From contig NW_001915174.1 in the NCBI RefSeq assembly GCF_000208925.1, forward strand, positions 1 through 15,124: a DNA stretch of 15,124 nt, given 5' to 3'. The DNA comes from Entamoeba histolytica HM-1:IMSS. Its lineage: Eukaryota > Evosea > Mastigamoebida > Endamoebidae. This document shows positions 7,855 through 15,124 of the stretch, piece by piece. Made by a program: the position numbers and the translations under genes. Every line of letters starts with the position of its first letter. Position 1 is the first letter of the stretch. The notes beneath the pieces were generated by a model. That model did not search any database and was not told where the DNA came from. It saw only the letters and a list, made by a program, of their open reading frames with translations.

Positions 7855-9509
7855 TTTTGTAAAAGATTATTCAATAATTGAATGAAATTTTCTCTTTTCT
7901 AATAAACTTTCAAAAATAAAACACCGAATAGCAATAATTCATTTGAATATTTATTTTCATTGGAATTTTAAAAGTTATTTTTATTCAATGCTATAAAATC
8001 ACACACCATTTATTTCCTTTTTCTATTGAAACTAACTGAAATAATGGTATTATTGTACAATATCTATTAGGTTGTTATGCTAACTCATAACATCATTTAA
8101 TAAAATTCTCATTCTCATTACTTTTTAGTTATTTCATAATATAACATACTAAGGTTGAGTCAAAATTCCTTTAGTGAGAGTTTTATTCAACTTATTTCTA
8201 TAGATATACATAAATAGTGAATGTCTGTATTAGACCAATTAATTGTGTTATTTTCTATGTTTTTATTATCAGGTTCTTCATTATTGGTTAATTCTATAAA
8301 AATATATTCATTCATTATGAGTTGTTTCTTATTTTCAATTAACTATCATTAAAAGACTATTAATTCCTTGAATCATTTTAGTTCTATACCTTTCATTTTT
8401 TTTGTATTAAGAGTATGTATGTACGAAAATGAAACACAAGTTAAACAAATACTTTATTGTGTTTTCATGATTTTAATAAGAACCAAATTATAAAAAATAA
8501 TCATTCACACATTACCTCAATTATACTAGTAATATCAATACATTGAATAATTTACATGATGTTATTTCTTTAAATGCTCTTCCATTTTTAGTTATTTATA
8601 GCTTCTAATAATAAGTATAAAATGTTTCAATATCATATTCAAATGAAACAATCAAGTAAATAAGTATTTATCATCCACAAATAAATGGCAAAAGTAAATA
8701 ATAATAAAAATAATACTAAAACTTGTATATTGTTTCTCATTCATAGATGAACAAATTTCTTGTTTATTCAATTCTCTCTAAATCAATTGGCTCTTTTATT
8801 TTATTCTTTCTCAGTAGTTTTGACTAACAATAAAAGCTGAAGAATAGAACATATTATTTCAATATAGATACCATTAGAAAATAAATCAGAAGAATATAAA
8901 AAGTTAAAGAAATAATTATAAATAAACCATTCAATATTAAGTTCGATATTTCTAAATTCAAATAGAAGTGATGAATAATGTTACAACCAAATAATAAACA
9001 GAAAGAAAAAATGAGTAATATACCGAAATAATACAACATACACAGTTTGTATTAAATGAAATACAAATAAGAATAATAATGAATAATGATGAAATAAGAT
9101 AAAAAGAGAAATAAAAAAAGAAATATAATTAATATATCAAAGAAAGAATAAAACAATTGTATAATAAACAAATAAAAGCTACATATATAAACAGGATGAA
9201 ACTTATACAATTCAATTCCTTTAAATTAAATTTTTTTATGTTCAATATTTTATCTTATTCGCAAACAAATCATTTCAATAAAAGTTATTAAATAATAAAC
9301 CATAGAATAAAAAAAAGAAGAAATAAAAACAAATGTCTTATTAGTTGTTCAATAATCAAGAATAATAATTAATTATCCAATTCAATACTAACAAGAATCT
9401 ATACAAAAAATGACACTTTTCTTTTGTACTCATTTTAAAGAAAGAAACAAAATAAAAAAAAAAGAATAAATTTAATAAGTAATGGATAAAGAAAACACAC
9501 CATCTAATG
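7855..9509. other. Gene-free A+T-rich interval
   Basis: This 1.65-kb stretch lies between the promoter of the cysteine-rich gene and the 3' end of the coiled-coil gene. The only notable open frame is at 8854-9039 on the minus strand: 61 residues of Leu/Ile/Phe/Tyr-rich sequence with two or three hydrophobic stretches. Such frames arise easily from T-rich DNA, so I do not call it a gene. No RNA gene, repeat array or transposon could be recognised. Confidence 0.5.
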
Positions 9510-10010
9510 TTATTTCACTTGTTTACTTAATAAAGATTGAATGATTAACTTTTGTTGTTGTAAAATAGATATAATAGAAAGATAGTATTGTTGTTCAAGT
9601 TGAATTGATACTTCTGTAAATTCAATTTTAGTTGATGTCATATTAATGAAATTTTCATATTTTTCTTTGATTTTATTTATTTCTTTAGCTTCTTTTGTAG
9701 TTAAATTATCTTTTAAATTAACCAATATCTTTTTTACTTTTTCTTGATGTGCTTTAATGATTTGATTTTGTTGGTTTATTTCTTCTTGTTTTCTTCGAAT
9801 AGAAATTACGTCAGATATTAATTTGTTGATTTCTTCTAAACAAATACTAAGATGGTGTTGTGATATGGTTTGGTCTTTACTCAGCAAATAAACTCTATTA
9901 ATGAATTAATATATTTTTATTAACTAAGTCATAGTACATAATACAAACTTAACGAGTGCGTTTTGGTATTCTTTTTGGATTTCAATGAATTGCCGTTTTA
10001 CTTCATCCAT
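9510..10010 (-). CDS. 148-residue coiled-coil protein, two exons
   Basis: The downstream open frame has no ATG near its beginning; splicing supplies one. Exon 1 (10010-9949, minus) starts at ATG with MDEVKRQFIEIQKEY and ends in phase 2. Exon 2 (9894-9510) continues VYLLSKDQ in frame. The joined product is 148 residues: basic, Gln/Lys/Ile-rich and almost entirely helical. Heptad-like leucine/isoleucine spacing runs at about residues 35-85 and 95-145. There is no signal peptide, membrane segment or catalytic motif. Both exons keep the same coiled-coil character, which supports the splice model. The gene lies 125 nt downstream of the amino acid transporter stop, same strand. I do not recognise the family. 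The length and two-helix pattern suit a small subunit of a cytosolic complex, but that is only a guess. Confidence 0.72.
9895..9948 (-). other. Spliceosomal intron, 54 nt
   Basis: On the minus strand it begins GTTTGTATTATG and ends TTAATAG, matching the Entamoeba intron ends GTTTGT and TAG. It splits a Lys codon (AA|A). Reading through it gives a stop after a few codons (…CTMT then TAG), while removing it joins two coiled-coil exons in frame. A closer TTAG inside would put a stop codon just after the junction, so the distal TAG is the better acceptor. Confidence 0.8.
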
Positions 10011-10135
10011 TGTGTTTTTTTTTTTGTTATATTTTTTAAGATTTTCAAGTAACAAATTAAAGAAATTAATAGTAAAAATAACTATAAATCTATACTATAA
10101 ATGACAAAAGAGATTCAATCTATTTTTATTCTTCT

Positions 10136-11317
10136 TTAGACTTTTTTAAACACACCAACTTGATTTAATGATGTTAATACAACTCCAATAATGGATAATA
10201 TAACTCCTAATATCATTATACTAAGTCCTAACCATTTTAGAATTCCTTGATGAGTTTTATATACAAAAAGACTTGGAAAGATATACACTACTAACACACC
10301 AAATATTGCTCCATTATACGCTAATACAACTTCAATTTGACTTACTGCCAAAGCAATAAGAACAATTAAACTAACCAATGTGAGTGTTTCAAAAATCCTT
10401 CTTTTATCAGAGTCTTTCCACATACCAAAAAAGAGTTGGTCAAACAAGTCTCTTTCAGCGTGATGAACTAGTGGGAATGAAGCTGCCATAACAAGACAGA
10501 ATGAAGCACATGCAACTAAAATTGGAATATCATCATAAGGATAATTCACTAAGATATTTCCACTACATTCACTTCCTCTACTTAAATACCCAAACGTTCC
10601 AACTAATGAATAGGTTCCAAGTGCTATTAATGTAGATACAACTTGAACAAAACTCATTTTAAAAGTACTTCTTTGAGAAAGTTCTGTATAAAATCTTAAA
10701 ACATTGTAATGACCACAAAAAGCAACAGTCATAATTGGAAATCCTCTAAACATTGACCATTGAAAATTAGCAAATTTTGCAGAAATATGAAGTTGTTTAT
10801 ATCTAGTGAAATATTCAACTATAATAGTAATCATAGTATAAAATATACAAATAATAGAAATAATTGAAGTAAATTTTAATGCACTTAAATTTTTAAAAAA
10901 TGTTAATGGAAGAATTAATAAAGACATTAAAGTAATCATTAAACTTCTATCACTATACCATTCATCATCATAATCTCCAAATAATCTTGGAACAAATCCT
11001 CCAAGAAAAATTATATATCCAATACATGTTCCTGTAGTATAACAAAATGCTGATAATTGTACTATAATTGATAAATATTTCCCACCAACACAATATGAAA
11101 TTTCTTTATATGTAAATTTATTTGTTTTATTTGATGCTAACGTTAGAAATATCATTGTTATTGCTGATAATATCCATCCTATTCCTAACATTATTAATCC
11201 TATTCCCCATCCTGAATAAAGAAATGCAAATGGAATAGCTAATGTTCCACTTCCAATTATTGTATTTGATAAATTAAAAATAGTTGATAACACTGACGCA
11301 TGTCCTTTCTCTTTCAT
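10136..11317 (-). CDS. AAAP/SLC38-like amino acid transporter
   Basis: This 393-residue membrane protein opens with the family hallmark: NTIIGSGTLAIPFA at residues 18-31 in the first, broken helix, followed by a Gly-rich second helix. I count about 11 hydrophobic helices, at roughly 10-33, 35-60, 80-108, 125-143, 148-168, 190-205, 222-245, 264-286, 309-328, 330-352 and 360-383. That is the usual count for the amino acid/auxin permease (AAAP) family, and the length is normal. FPLVHHAERD (281-290) sits where relatives carry a conserved Pro...Arg segment. Such proteins move neutral or cationic amino acids across plasma or vacuolar/lysosomal membranes, usually coupled to H+ or Na+; substrate and location cannot be read here. 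The N-terminal tail is very short (about 8 residues). It is divergent from the giant PH/coiled-coil gene, 263 nt apart. A 7-codon upstream frame overlaps the start. The family call is confident. Confidence 0.93.
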   Translation of the reverse strand: MKEKGHASVLSTIFNLSNTIIGSGTLAIPFAFLYSGWGIGLIMLGIGWILSAITMIFLTLASNKTNKFTYKEISYCVGGKYLSIIVQLSAFCYTTGTCIGYIIFLGGFVPRLFGDYDDEWYSDRSLMITLMSLLILPLTFFKNLSALKFTSIISIICIFYTMITIIVEYFTRYKQLHISAKFANFQWSMFRGFPIMTVAFCGHYNVLRFYTELSQRSTFKMSFVQVVSTLIALGTYSLVGTFGYLSRGSECSGNILVNYPYDDIPILVACASFCLVMAASFPLVHHAERDLFDQLFFGMWKDSDKRRIFETLTLVSLIVLIALAVSQIEVVLAYNGAIFGVLVVYIFPSLFVYKTHQGILKWLGLSIMILGVILSIIGVVLTSLNQVGVFKKV

Positions 11318-11337
11318 TCTTTCTTCTTCAATCTCAT
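11314..11337 (-). other. Upstream mini-ORF overlapping the transporter start
   Basis: An ATG 20 nt before the transporter start opens seven codons (MRLKKKE). Its TGA shares bases with the transporter ATG (ATGA). If the transcript starts upstream of 11337, this could couple or dampen initiation. Entamoeba leaders are often shorter than 20 nt, so it may not be transcribed. Confidence 0.3.
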
Positions 11338-11370
11338 TTTAAGTTCTTTTTCTTTTTTTTAAGTTCTTTT
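11337..11370 (-). promoter_or_regulatory. Duplicated GAACTT promoter motif, 20-nt period
   Basis: The 14-mer AAAAGAACTTAAAA (minus strand) occurs twice, at 11350-11337 and 11370-11357, exactly 20 nt apart. The core GAACT is shared with the Entamoeba GAAC promoter element (AATGAACT). Two helical turns of spacing, 20-55 nt before the transporter ATG, suits a pair of binding sites. The surrounding DNA is poly-purine, so chance duplication is possible. Confidence 0.4.
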
Positions 11371-11572
11371 CTTCCTTTTTTATTTGTTTTATATCTCATA
11401 TTTTAGATTATATAACAAAAATAAATAAAACAAAAAAAAAAGAGAAACAAATTAAAGAATTTAAATATAGAAAAAAGAAAAGAGTTGATTAGAGAAGAAG
11501 AAAAGAAAAAAGGAAAAGTGATAAAAAAAAAAGATAAAGAAAGGATTAAGAGATTTTTGTAATATCTTAAAA

Positions 11573-11584
11573 ATGTTAGTATGA
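11573..11584 (+). other. Upstream mini-ORF overlapping the PH/coiled-coil start
   Basis: The codons ATG TTA GTA TGA lie just before the long gene, and their stop overlaps its start as ATGA. The first ATG is 8 nt upstream of the chosen start. If the leader includes it, ribosomes would meet a three-codon frame first and would have to reinitiate or bypass it. Confidence 0.3.
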
Positions 11585-14500
11585 GTAAAGAAGGAGTAGT
11601 ATTTTATTACCAATCACATGCTCACATGATGTTACCTGTTTGGTGTGCATTACATGGACAAACAGTAGAATTATTTCATGAACAAAGAGTTTGCTTTTCA
11701 TTAAAAGGAGCAAAAATAATTATGGTTTCAAGTGAAGAATATAATTTACCACCAGACTTATTACAAACATATAAATATTCAATAATGATTAAACCAGTAA
11801 GTGATGAAGAAAAAGTATTTTTCTTTTGTGATGAATTAATGTTTAAAAGATGGACAAAGTATATTAATGATAGTGTTGAAGGTAAAGATCTTGAAGGATC
11901 AAGTTTTACATTGTCACAAAGAGATAGTAAAACATTTCAAAAAATGAGTAAAATACAAGTATTATTTGCTGGTGCAGAACATTTATTACATGATGAAATT
12001 GGAACTATTTTTAATGAAATTTCATTAAATACAACAAAAGAAGGGAATGTTTTAATGAAACAAAAAGTAGGATTAAAAAAAAAATATTTACCAGTTTATA
12101 TTGTTGTTTCACCACCATTATTACTTATTTTTCAATCACAAAATGATTATAAAAACATAAAACCTTTCGCTATTTTAAATTTATTAAATATTACTGTTAA
12201 ATTATCTGATCATCATGAAAATACTATCATTCTTCAAGGAAAAAAAAATTTGTTTTTTAAAACAGGATTTGATAATAAAAAATTATATTATTATAAGGAT
12301 CTTTGTTGCTTTTGTATTGAAAAAGATCAATTATCTTCTTGGATGACAATTATTAAAGCAACAGTTGATTTGGTTTGGAGAGTTTGGGGTGCAATGATGT
12401 CTGCTCAACCATTCGATCCTTCACTCTTTGGAAGTGTTAATGAGTCTAGTGTGGATTCGGAAGAAGATCGTAAAGACCAACAAAACCAAACAATTCCAAT
12501 TATTGATTCTATTGGATCATCAAGGATAAAGAAAACTCAAAAAGAACAAAGAGGTTTAAATAAAATTAATTCATTTGATGAAGTCGTTGAAAAAAAAAGG
12601 AAAGAAGACTTAGAAAAATTAAAGAAAGCAAAAGAAGAACTTTCTAAGTTAGAAGAAGAAAAAATTGCAGCAGAAAAAGAAAAAGAAGAGGCAAATGAAA
12701 AAGTTCAAAAATTAGAAGAAGAAATGAGAGAAAAGAAGATTGAGATTGAAAAATTAAAAGTAGAGAGGGAAGAATCTTTTAGATTATTGAAAGGACAAAA
12801 AGAACAAAGTTTATGTGAAATTCAACGAGTAGAACAAGAAAAGGAAAAGAGGATTAAAGAAGAAGTTGAAAAGGCACACCAATTAAGAGAAAAAGAATTT
12901 GAGGAATTGTTGAAACGAATTAAAGAACTTGAAGCAATCAATTTAGAAAATGAATATAATAAAGATGAACTTAAAAAGAAATGTCTTGAAATATCAAATA
13001 TTCAAGAAGAAAAAGAAGAATTAATTTTAATTGTCCAAGAGATAAAAGAAGAAAATGAAAAAAGAATAAAAGAAATTGAGAATTTACAAGAAAAGAAAGA
13101 AGAAAATGCTCGTATTTTTGAGGAAATGAAAAAAGAAATTGAAGAAAGAGAAAAAGAGTTAATAATTGAAAGAAAACAAGAAATAGAATTACAAAATGAA
13201 GTTCAAAGAATAACCAATAAAAGTAATAATAATGTAGAAAAATTAACTAATCAAATTGAAGTATTACAAAAAGAAATAAACAATCAAAGAAGTCTTTTAC
13301 AAGAAATTGAAGAAAAAAATAAATTATTTAACAATGAAATTAAAGAAGCAAAAATCAAAGAAGAACAAACAAAAGAATTTTTTACAGAAGAAATGAATCA
13401 AATAACAAAAAAAGGAGAAGAAGAAAGAAATAGAATAATGAAAGAAAATGTTATAATGAAAGAAGAAATAAAAAAACTTAACAAAGAAAAAGAAGAAATG
13501 AATGAAAAATATAATAAAAAAGAAATAGAAAATGAAGATGATAAAGAAAAATTAAAAAATGAAATACAAAAACGAGAAGAAATTGAAAATAATAAAATTT
13601 CTTTACAAAATCAAATTTTTCAATTAAAAAAAATAATTGAAGAATTAGAAGAAGGTAATAAATATAATACAAATAAAATTAATATATTAACAGAAGAATG
13701 TTCAAAGAAAGATATTGAAATTGAAAAGATTAAAAAAGAATTTGAACAAGAAATAAAAAATGAAAGAGAAGAACAAATTAAAGAAAAAGAAGATGAAATT
13801 ATCAAAATAAAAGAAGAAATGAAAATGGCAGAAGAAAATTATAAAAATAATATTTCAACAATTAGAACAAAAAAGGATTTAGAAATACATCAATTAAAAG
13901 AAGAAGAACAAAATAAAGAAAAAGAAATTGATATATTAACAAATCAAAAAGAAATTATTTCAAAAGAATTAATTACTAAAAAAGAAGAAAATGAAATATT
14001 AAAAGAAAAAATAAATGAAACACTAAAAGAACTTAAAGAAAAAGAAGAAAGTAATAATCAATATCAACAAATAAATGAAGAAATGAAAGAAAAATTAAAA
14101 GAAAAAGAAAATGAAATTAAAATAAAAGAAGAAAAAATCACAAATAAAGAAAAAGAAATGGAAGAATTAAAAAATAATTTTAACAAAGTAGAAAATGAAA
14201 ATGAAAAAAGATTTAAAGAAAAAATTAATGAATTAAATAAAGAAATTGAAGAACAAAAGAAAAGTATTAAAAACATTAAAGAAGAAGAATATTTATTTGC
14301 TGATATAATTTTAGATAATGAAGAAATTAAAGAATTAAAAGAAGAAATGATTCATTCAAAATTAAATAGAAAAATGATAGAATTAATAAAAAAGAAAGAA
14401 ATGGAACAATTGATTAATGATAAAAAAGATTTGGAAATTCAATTATCAAAACATCAAATAGAAAATCAAAAAATACAAAACCAAAATGATGAACTTAAAA

Positions 14501-15124
14501 AAATAAATCAAACAAAGGAAAATGAAAAAGTATTATTAAATGAAATAAATGAAAAACTTCAAAATAAAATTAATGAATTAAAAGAAAAAGACAAAATTCA
14601 AGAAGATGAAAATAACAAACTTCAAAGTGAAATTACAAATTATTCAAAAACAATAACATCATTAACAGAAAAAATAGAATTATGTAAAACAGAAAATACA
14701 AAAATAGAAAATAAAATTCAACAAAAAGAAAATGAAATAGAAGAAATAAAAAAAGAAAAGGAAATTGCATTAGAAGAATTAAATCATGAAATTAAAAAGA
14801 AAATCAAAGATTTTGAAAACCAAATTAAAGAACAGGAAATTATTCAAAATAATCAAATAATAACAATTAAAGAAAAAGATCAAAATATTTATGAATTAAA
14901 ACAACATATTGAAAAAATGAAAAAAATAATTGAAGAAACACCATTAAAAGAATATGAAGAAGAAAATAACAAAATTCTTAAATTAAAAGAAGAAAATGAA
15001 TTATTAGAAAATAAAAATAAAGAAAATATACAAAAAATTGAAGTATTAAAGAAAAAAGAAGAAGAATTAAATAATAAAATGCAATTAATTGAACAAGAAA
15101 AAATAAATTTAAATAAAGAAATAA
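11581..15124 (+). CDS. Giant protein: two PH-like domains plus long coiled coil (3'-partial)
   Basis: The frame is open from ATG 11581 to the window edge, giving at least 1181 residues with no stop. Residues ~4-97 look like a PH domain: EGVVFYYQ and WCALHG strands, alternating hydrophobic strands, then FFFCDELMFKRW with the terminal-helix Trp at 91. Residues ~152-266 look like a second PH-like domain: EGNVLMKQ, KKKYLPVYIVV and LLIFQS strands, then FCIEKDQLSSWMTII with Trp at 254. A polar linker (280-335) leads to continuous Lys/Glu/Ile/Leu/Asn coiled coil to the edge, broken only near 904-915 (YLFADIILDNEE). The coil resembles the 'viral A-type inclusion repeat' type of annotation common in Entamoeba; that label reflects composition, not viral origin. 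PH domains typically bind phosphoinositides or proteins, so a membrane-tethering or cytoskeletal scaffold is inferred. Codon and base use turns strongly A-rich in the coil. The C-terminus is unseen. A three-codon upstream frame overlaps the start. Confidence 0.88.
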   Translation, partial: MSKEGVVFYYQSHAHMMLPVWCALHGQTVELFHEQRVCFSLKGAKIIMVSSEEYNLPPDLLQTYKYSIMIKPVSDEEKVFFFCDELMFKRWTKYINDSVEGKDLEGSSFTLSQRDSKTFQKMSKIQVLFAGAEHLLHDEIGTIFNEISLNTTKEGNVLMKQKVGLKKKYLPVYIVVSPPLLLIFQSQNDYKNIKPFAILNLLNITVKLSDHHENTIILQGKKNLFFKTGFDNKKLYYYKDLCCFCIEKDQLSSWMTIIKATVDLVWRVWGAMMSAQPFDPSLFGSVNESSVDSEEDRKDQQNQTIPIIDSIGSSRIKKTQKEQRGLNKINSFDEVVEKKRKEDLEKLKKAKEELSKLEEEKIAAEKEKEEANEKVQKLEEEMREKKIEIEKLKVEREESFRLLKGQKEQSLCEIQRVEQEKEKRIKEEVEKAHQLREKEFEELLKRIKELEAINLENEYNKDELKKKCLEISNIQEEKEELILIVQEIKEENEKRIKEIENLQEKKEENARIFEEMKKEIEEREKELIIERKQEIELQNEVQRITNKSNNNVEKLTNQIEVLQKEINNQRSLLQEIEEKNKLFNNEIKEAKIKEEQTKEFFTEEMNQITKKGEEERNRIMKENVIMKEEIKKLNKEKEEMNEKYNKKEIENEDDKEKLKNEIQKREEIENNKISLQNQIFQLKKIIEELEEGNKYNTNKINILTEECSKKDIEIEKIKKEFEQEIKNEREEQIKEKEDEIIKIKEEMKMAEENYKNNISTIRTKKDLEIHQLKEEEQNKEKEIDILTNQKEIISKELITKKEENEILKEKINETLKELKEKEESNNQYQQINEEMKEKLKEKENEIKIKEEKITNKEKEMEELKNNFNKVENENEKRFKEKINELNKEIEEQKKSIKNIKEEEYLFADIILDNEEIKELKEEMIHSKLNRKMIELIKKKEMEQLINDKKDLEIQLSKHQIENQKIQNQNDELKKINQTKENEKVLLNEINEKLQNKINELKEKDKIQEDENNKLQSEITNYSKTITSLTEKIELCKTENTKIENKIQQKENEIEEIKKEKEIALEELNHEIKKKIKDFENQIKEQEIIQNNQIITIKEKDQNIYELKQHIEKMKKIIEETPLKEYEEENNKILKLKEENELLENKNKENIQKIEVLKKKEEELNNKMQLIEQEKINLNKEI

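Noticed and set aside
8854..9039. 61-codon hydrophobic minus-strand open frame
   Set aside because: Hydrophobic frames are expected on a T-rich strand; there is no promoter element, no recognised family and no neighbouring exon that extends it.
13478..14276. Three minus-strand open frames rich in Ser, Leu and Phe
   Set aside because: They are antisense shadows of the Lys/Glu-rich coiled coil on the plus strand.
11581..15124. Viral origin suggested by the usual 'A-type inclusion repeat' label
   Set aside because: The likeness is only coiled-coil composition; the PH-like head and codon use are those of an ordinary Entamoeba gene.

Overview
The window looks like nuclear DNA of an Entamoeba species, most likely from the E. 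histolytica / E. dispar / E. nuttalli group. The reasons are the very high A+T content, compact and mostly intronless genes, and one 54-nt intron with GTTTGT...TAG ends. Other reasons are an exact Entamoeba-type TATA element (GTATTTAAAG) 26 nt before one start codon, TAATT poly(A)-type motifs at stop codons, and recognisable Entamoeba gene families (AIG1 GTPase, CxxC-rich surface/secreted protein, AAAP amino acid transporter, giant coiled-coil protein). The genus call is an inference from these signals, not from a database search.

Layout, left to right. An AIG1/GIMAP-like GTPase with a C-terminal CaaX box lies on the minus strand (203-1078). About 3 kb of low-complexity A+T-rich DNA without a convincing gene follows (1114-4031). 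Next is a small secreted protein on the plus strand (4032-4322). Ninety bases further on is a decayed gene (4414-about 5667) whose broken reading frames still spell a coiled coil, a ubiquitin-like domain ending in RIRGG, and a downstream domain opening with KPVI. A gene-free stretch leads to a large secreted cysteine-rich repeat protein on the minus strand (6432-7817), which has a poly(T) 3' end and a GAAC-like promoter box. Another 1.65 kb of gene-free DNA is followed by two minus-strand genes in tandem. One is a 148-residue coiled-coil protein whose true start lies across a small intron (CDS 9510-10010). The other is an 11-helix amino acid transporter (10136-11317). Divergently, on the plus strand, a very long protein starts at 11581 and runs off the right edge. 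It has two PH-like domains at its N-terminus followed by at least 840 residues of coiled coil.

There is no sign of an operon, CRISPR array, tRNA/rRNA gene or recognisable intact transposon. The genes do not form an obvious pathway. What several share is the membrane or cell surface: a predicted prenylated GTPase, two secreted proteins, a transporter, and a PH-domain scaffold that could bind phosphoinositides. The items most worth a second look are the ubiquitin-like pseudogene with at least seven lesions, the tandem-PH giant coiled-coil protein, the intron-split coiled-coil gene, and the CaaX box on the AIG1 protein.
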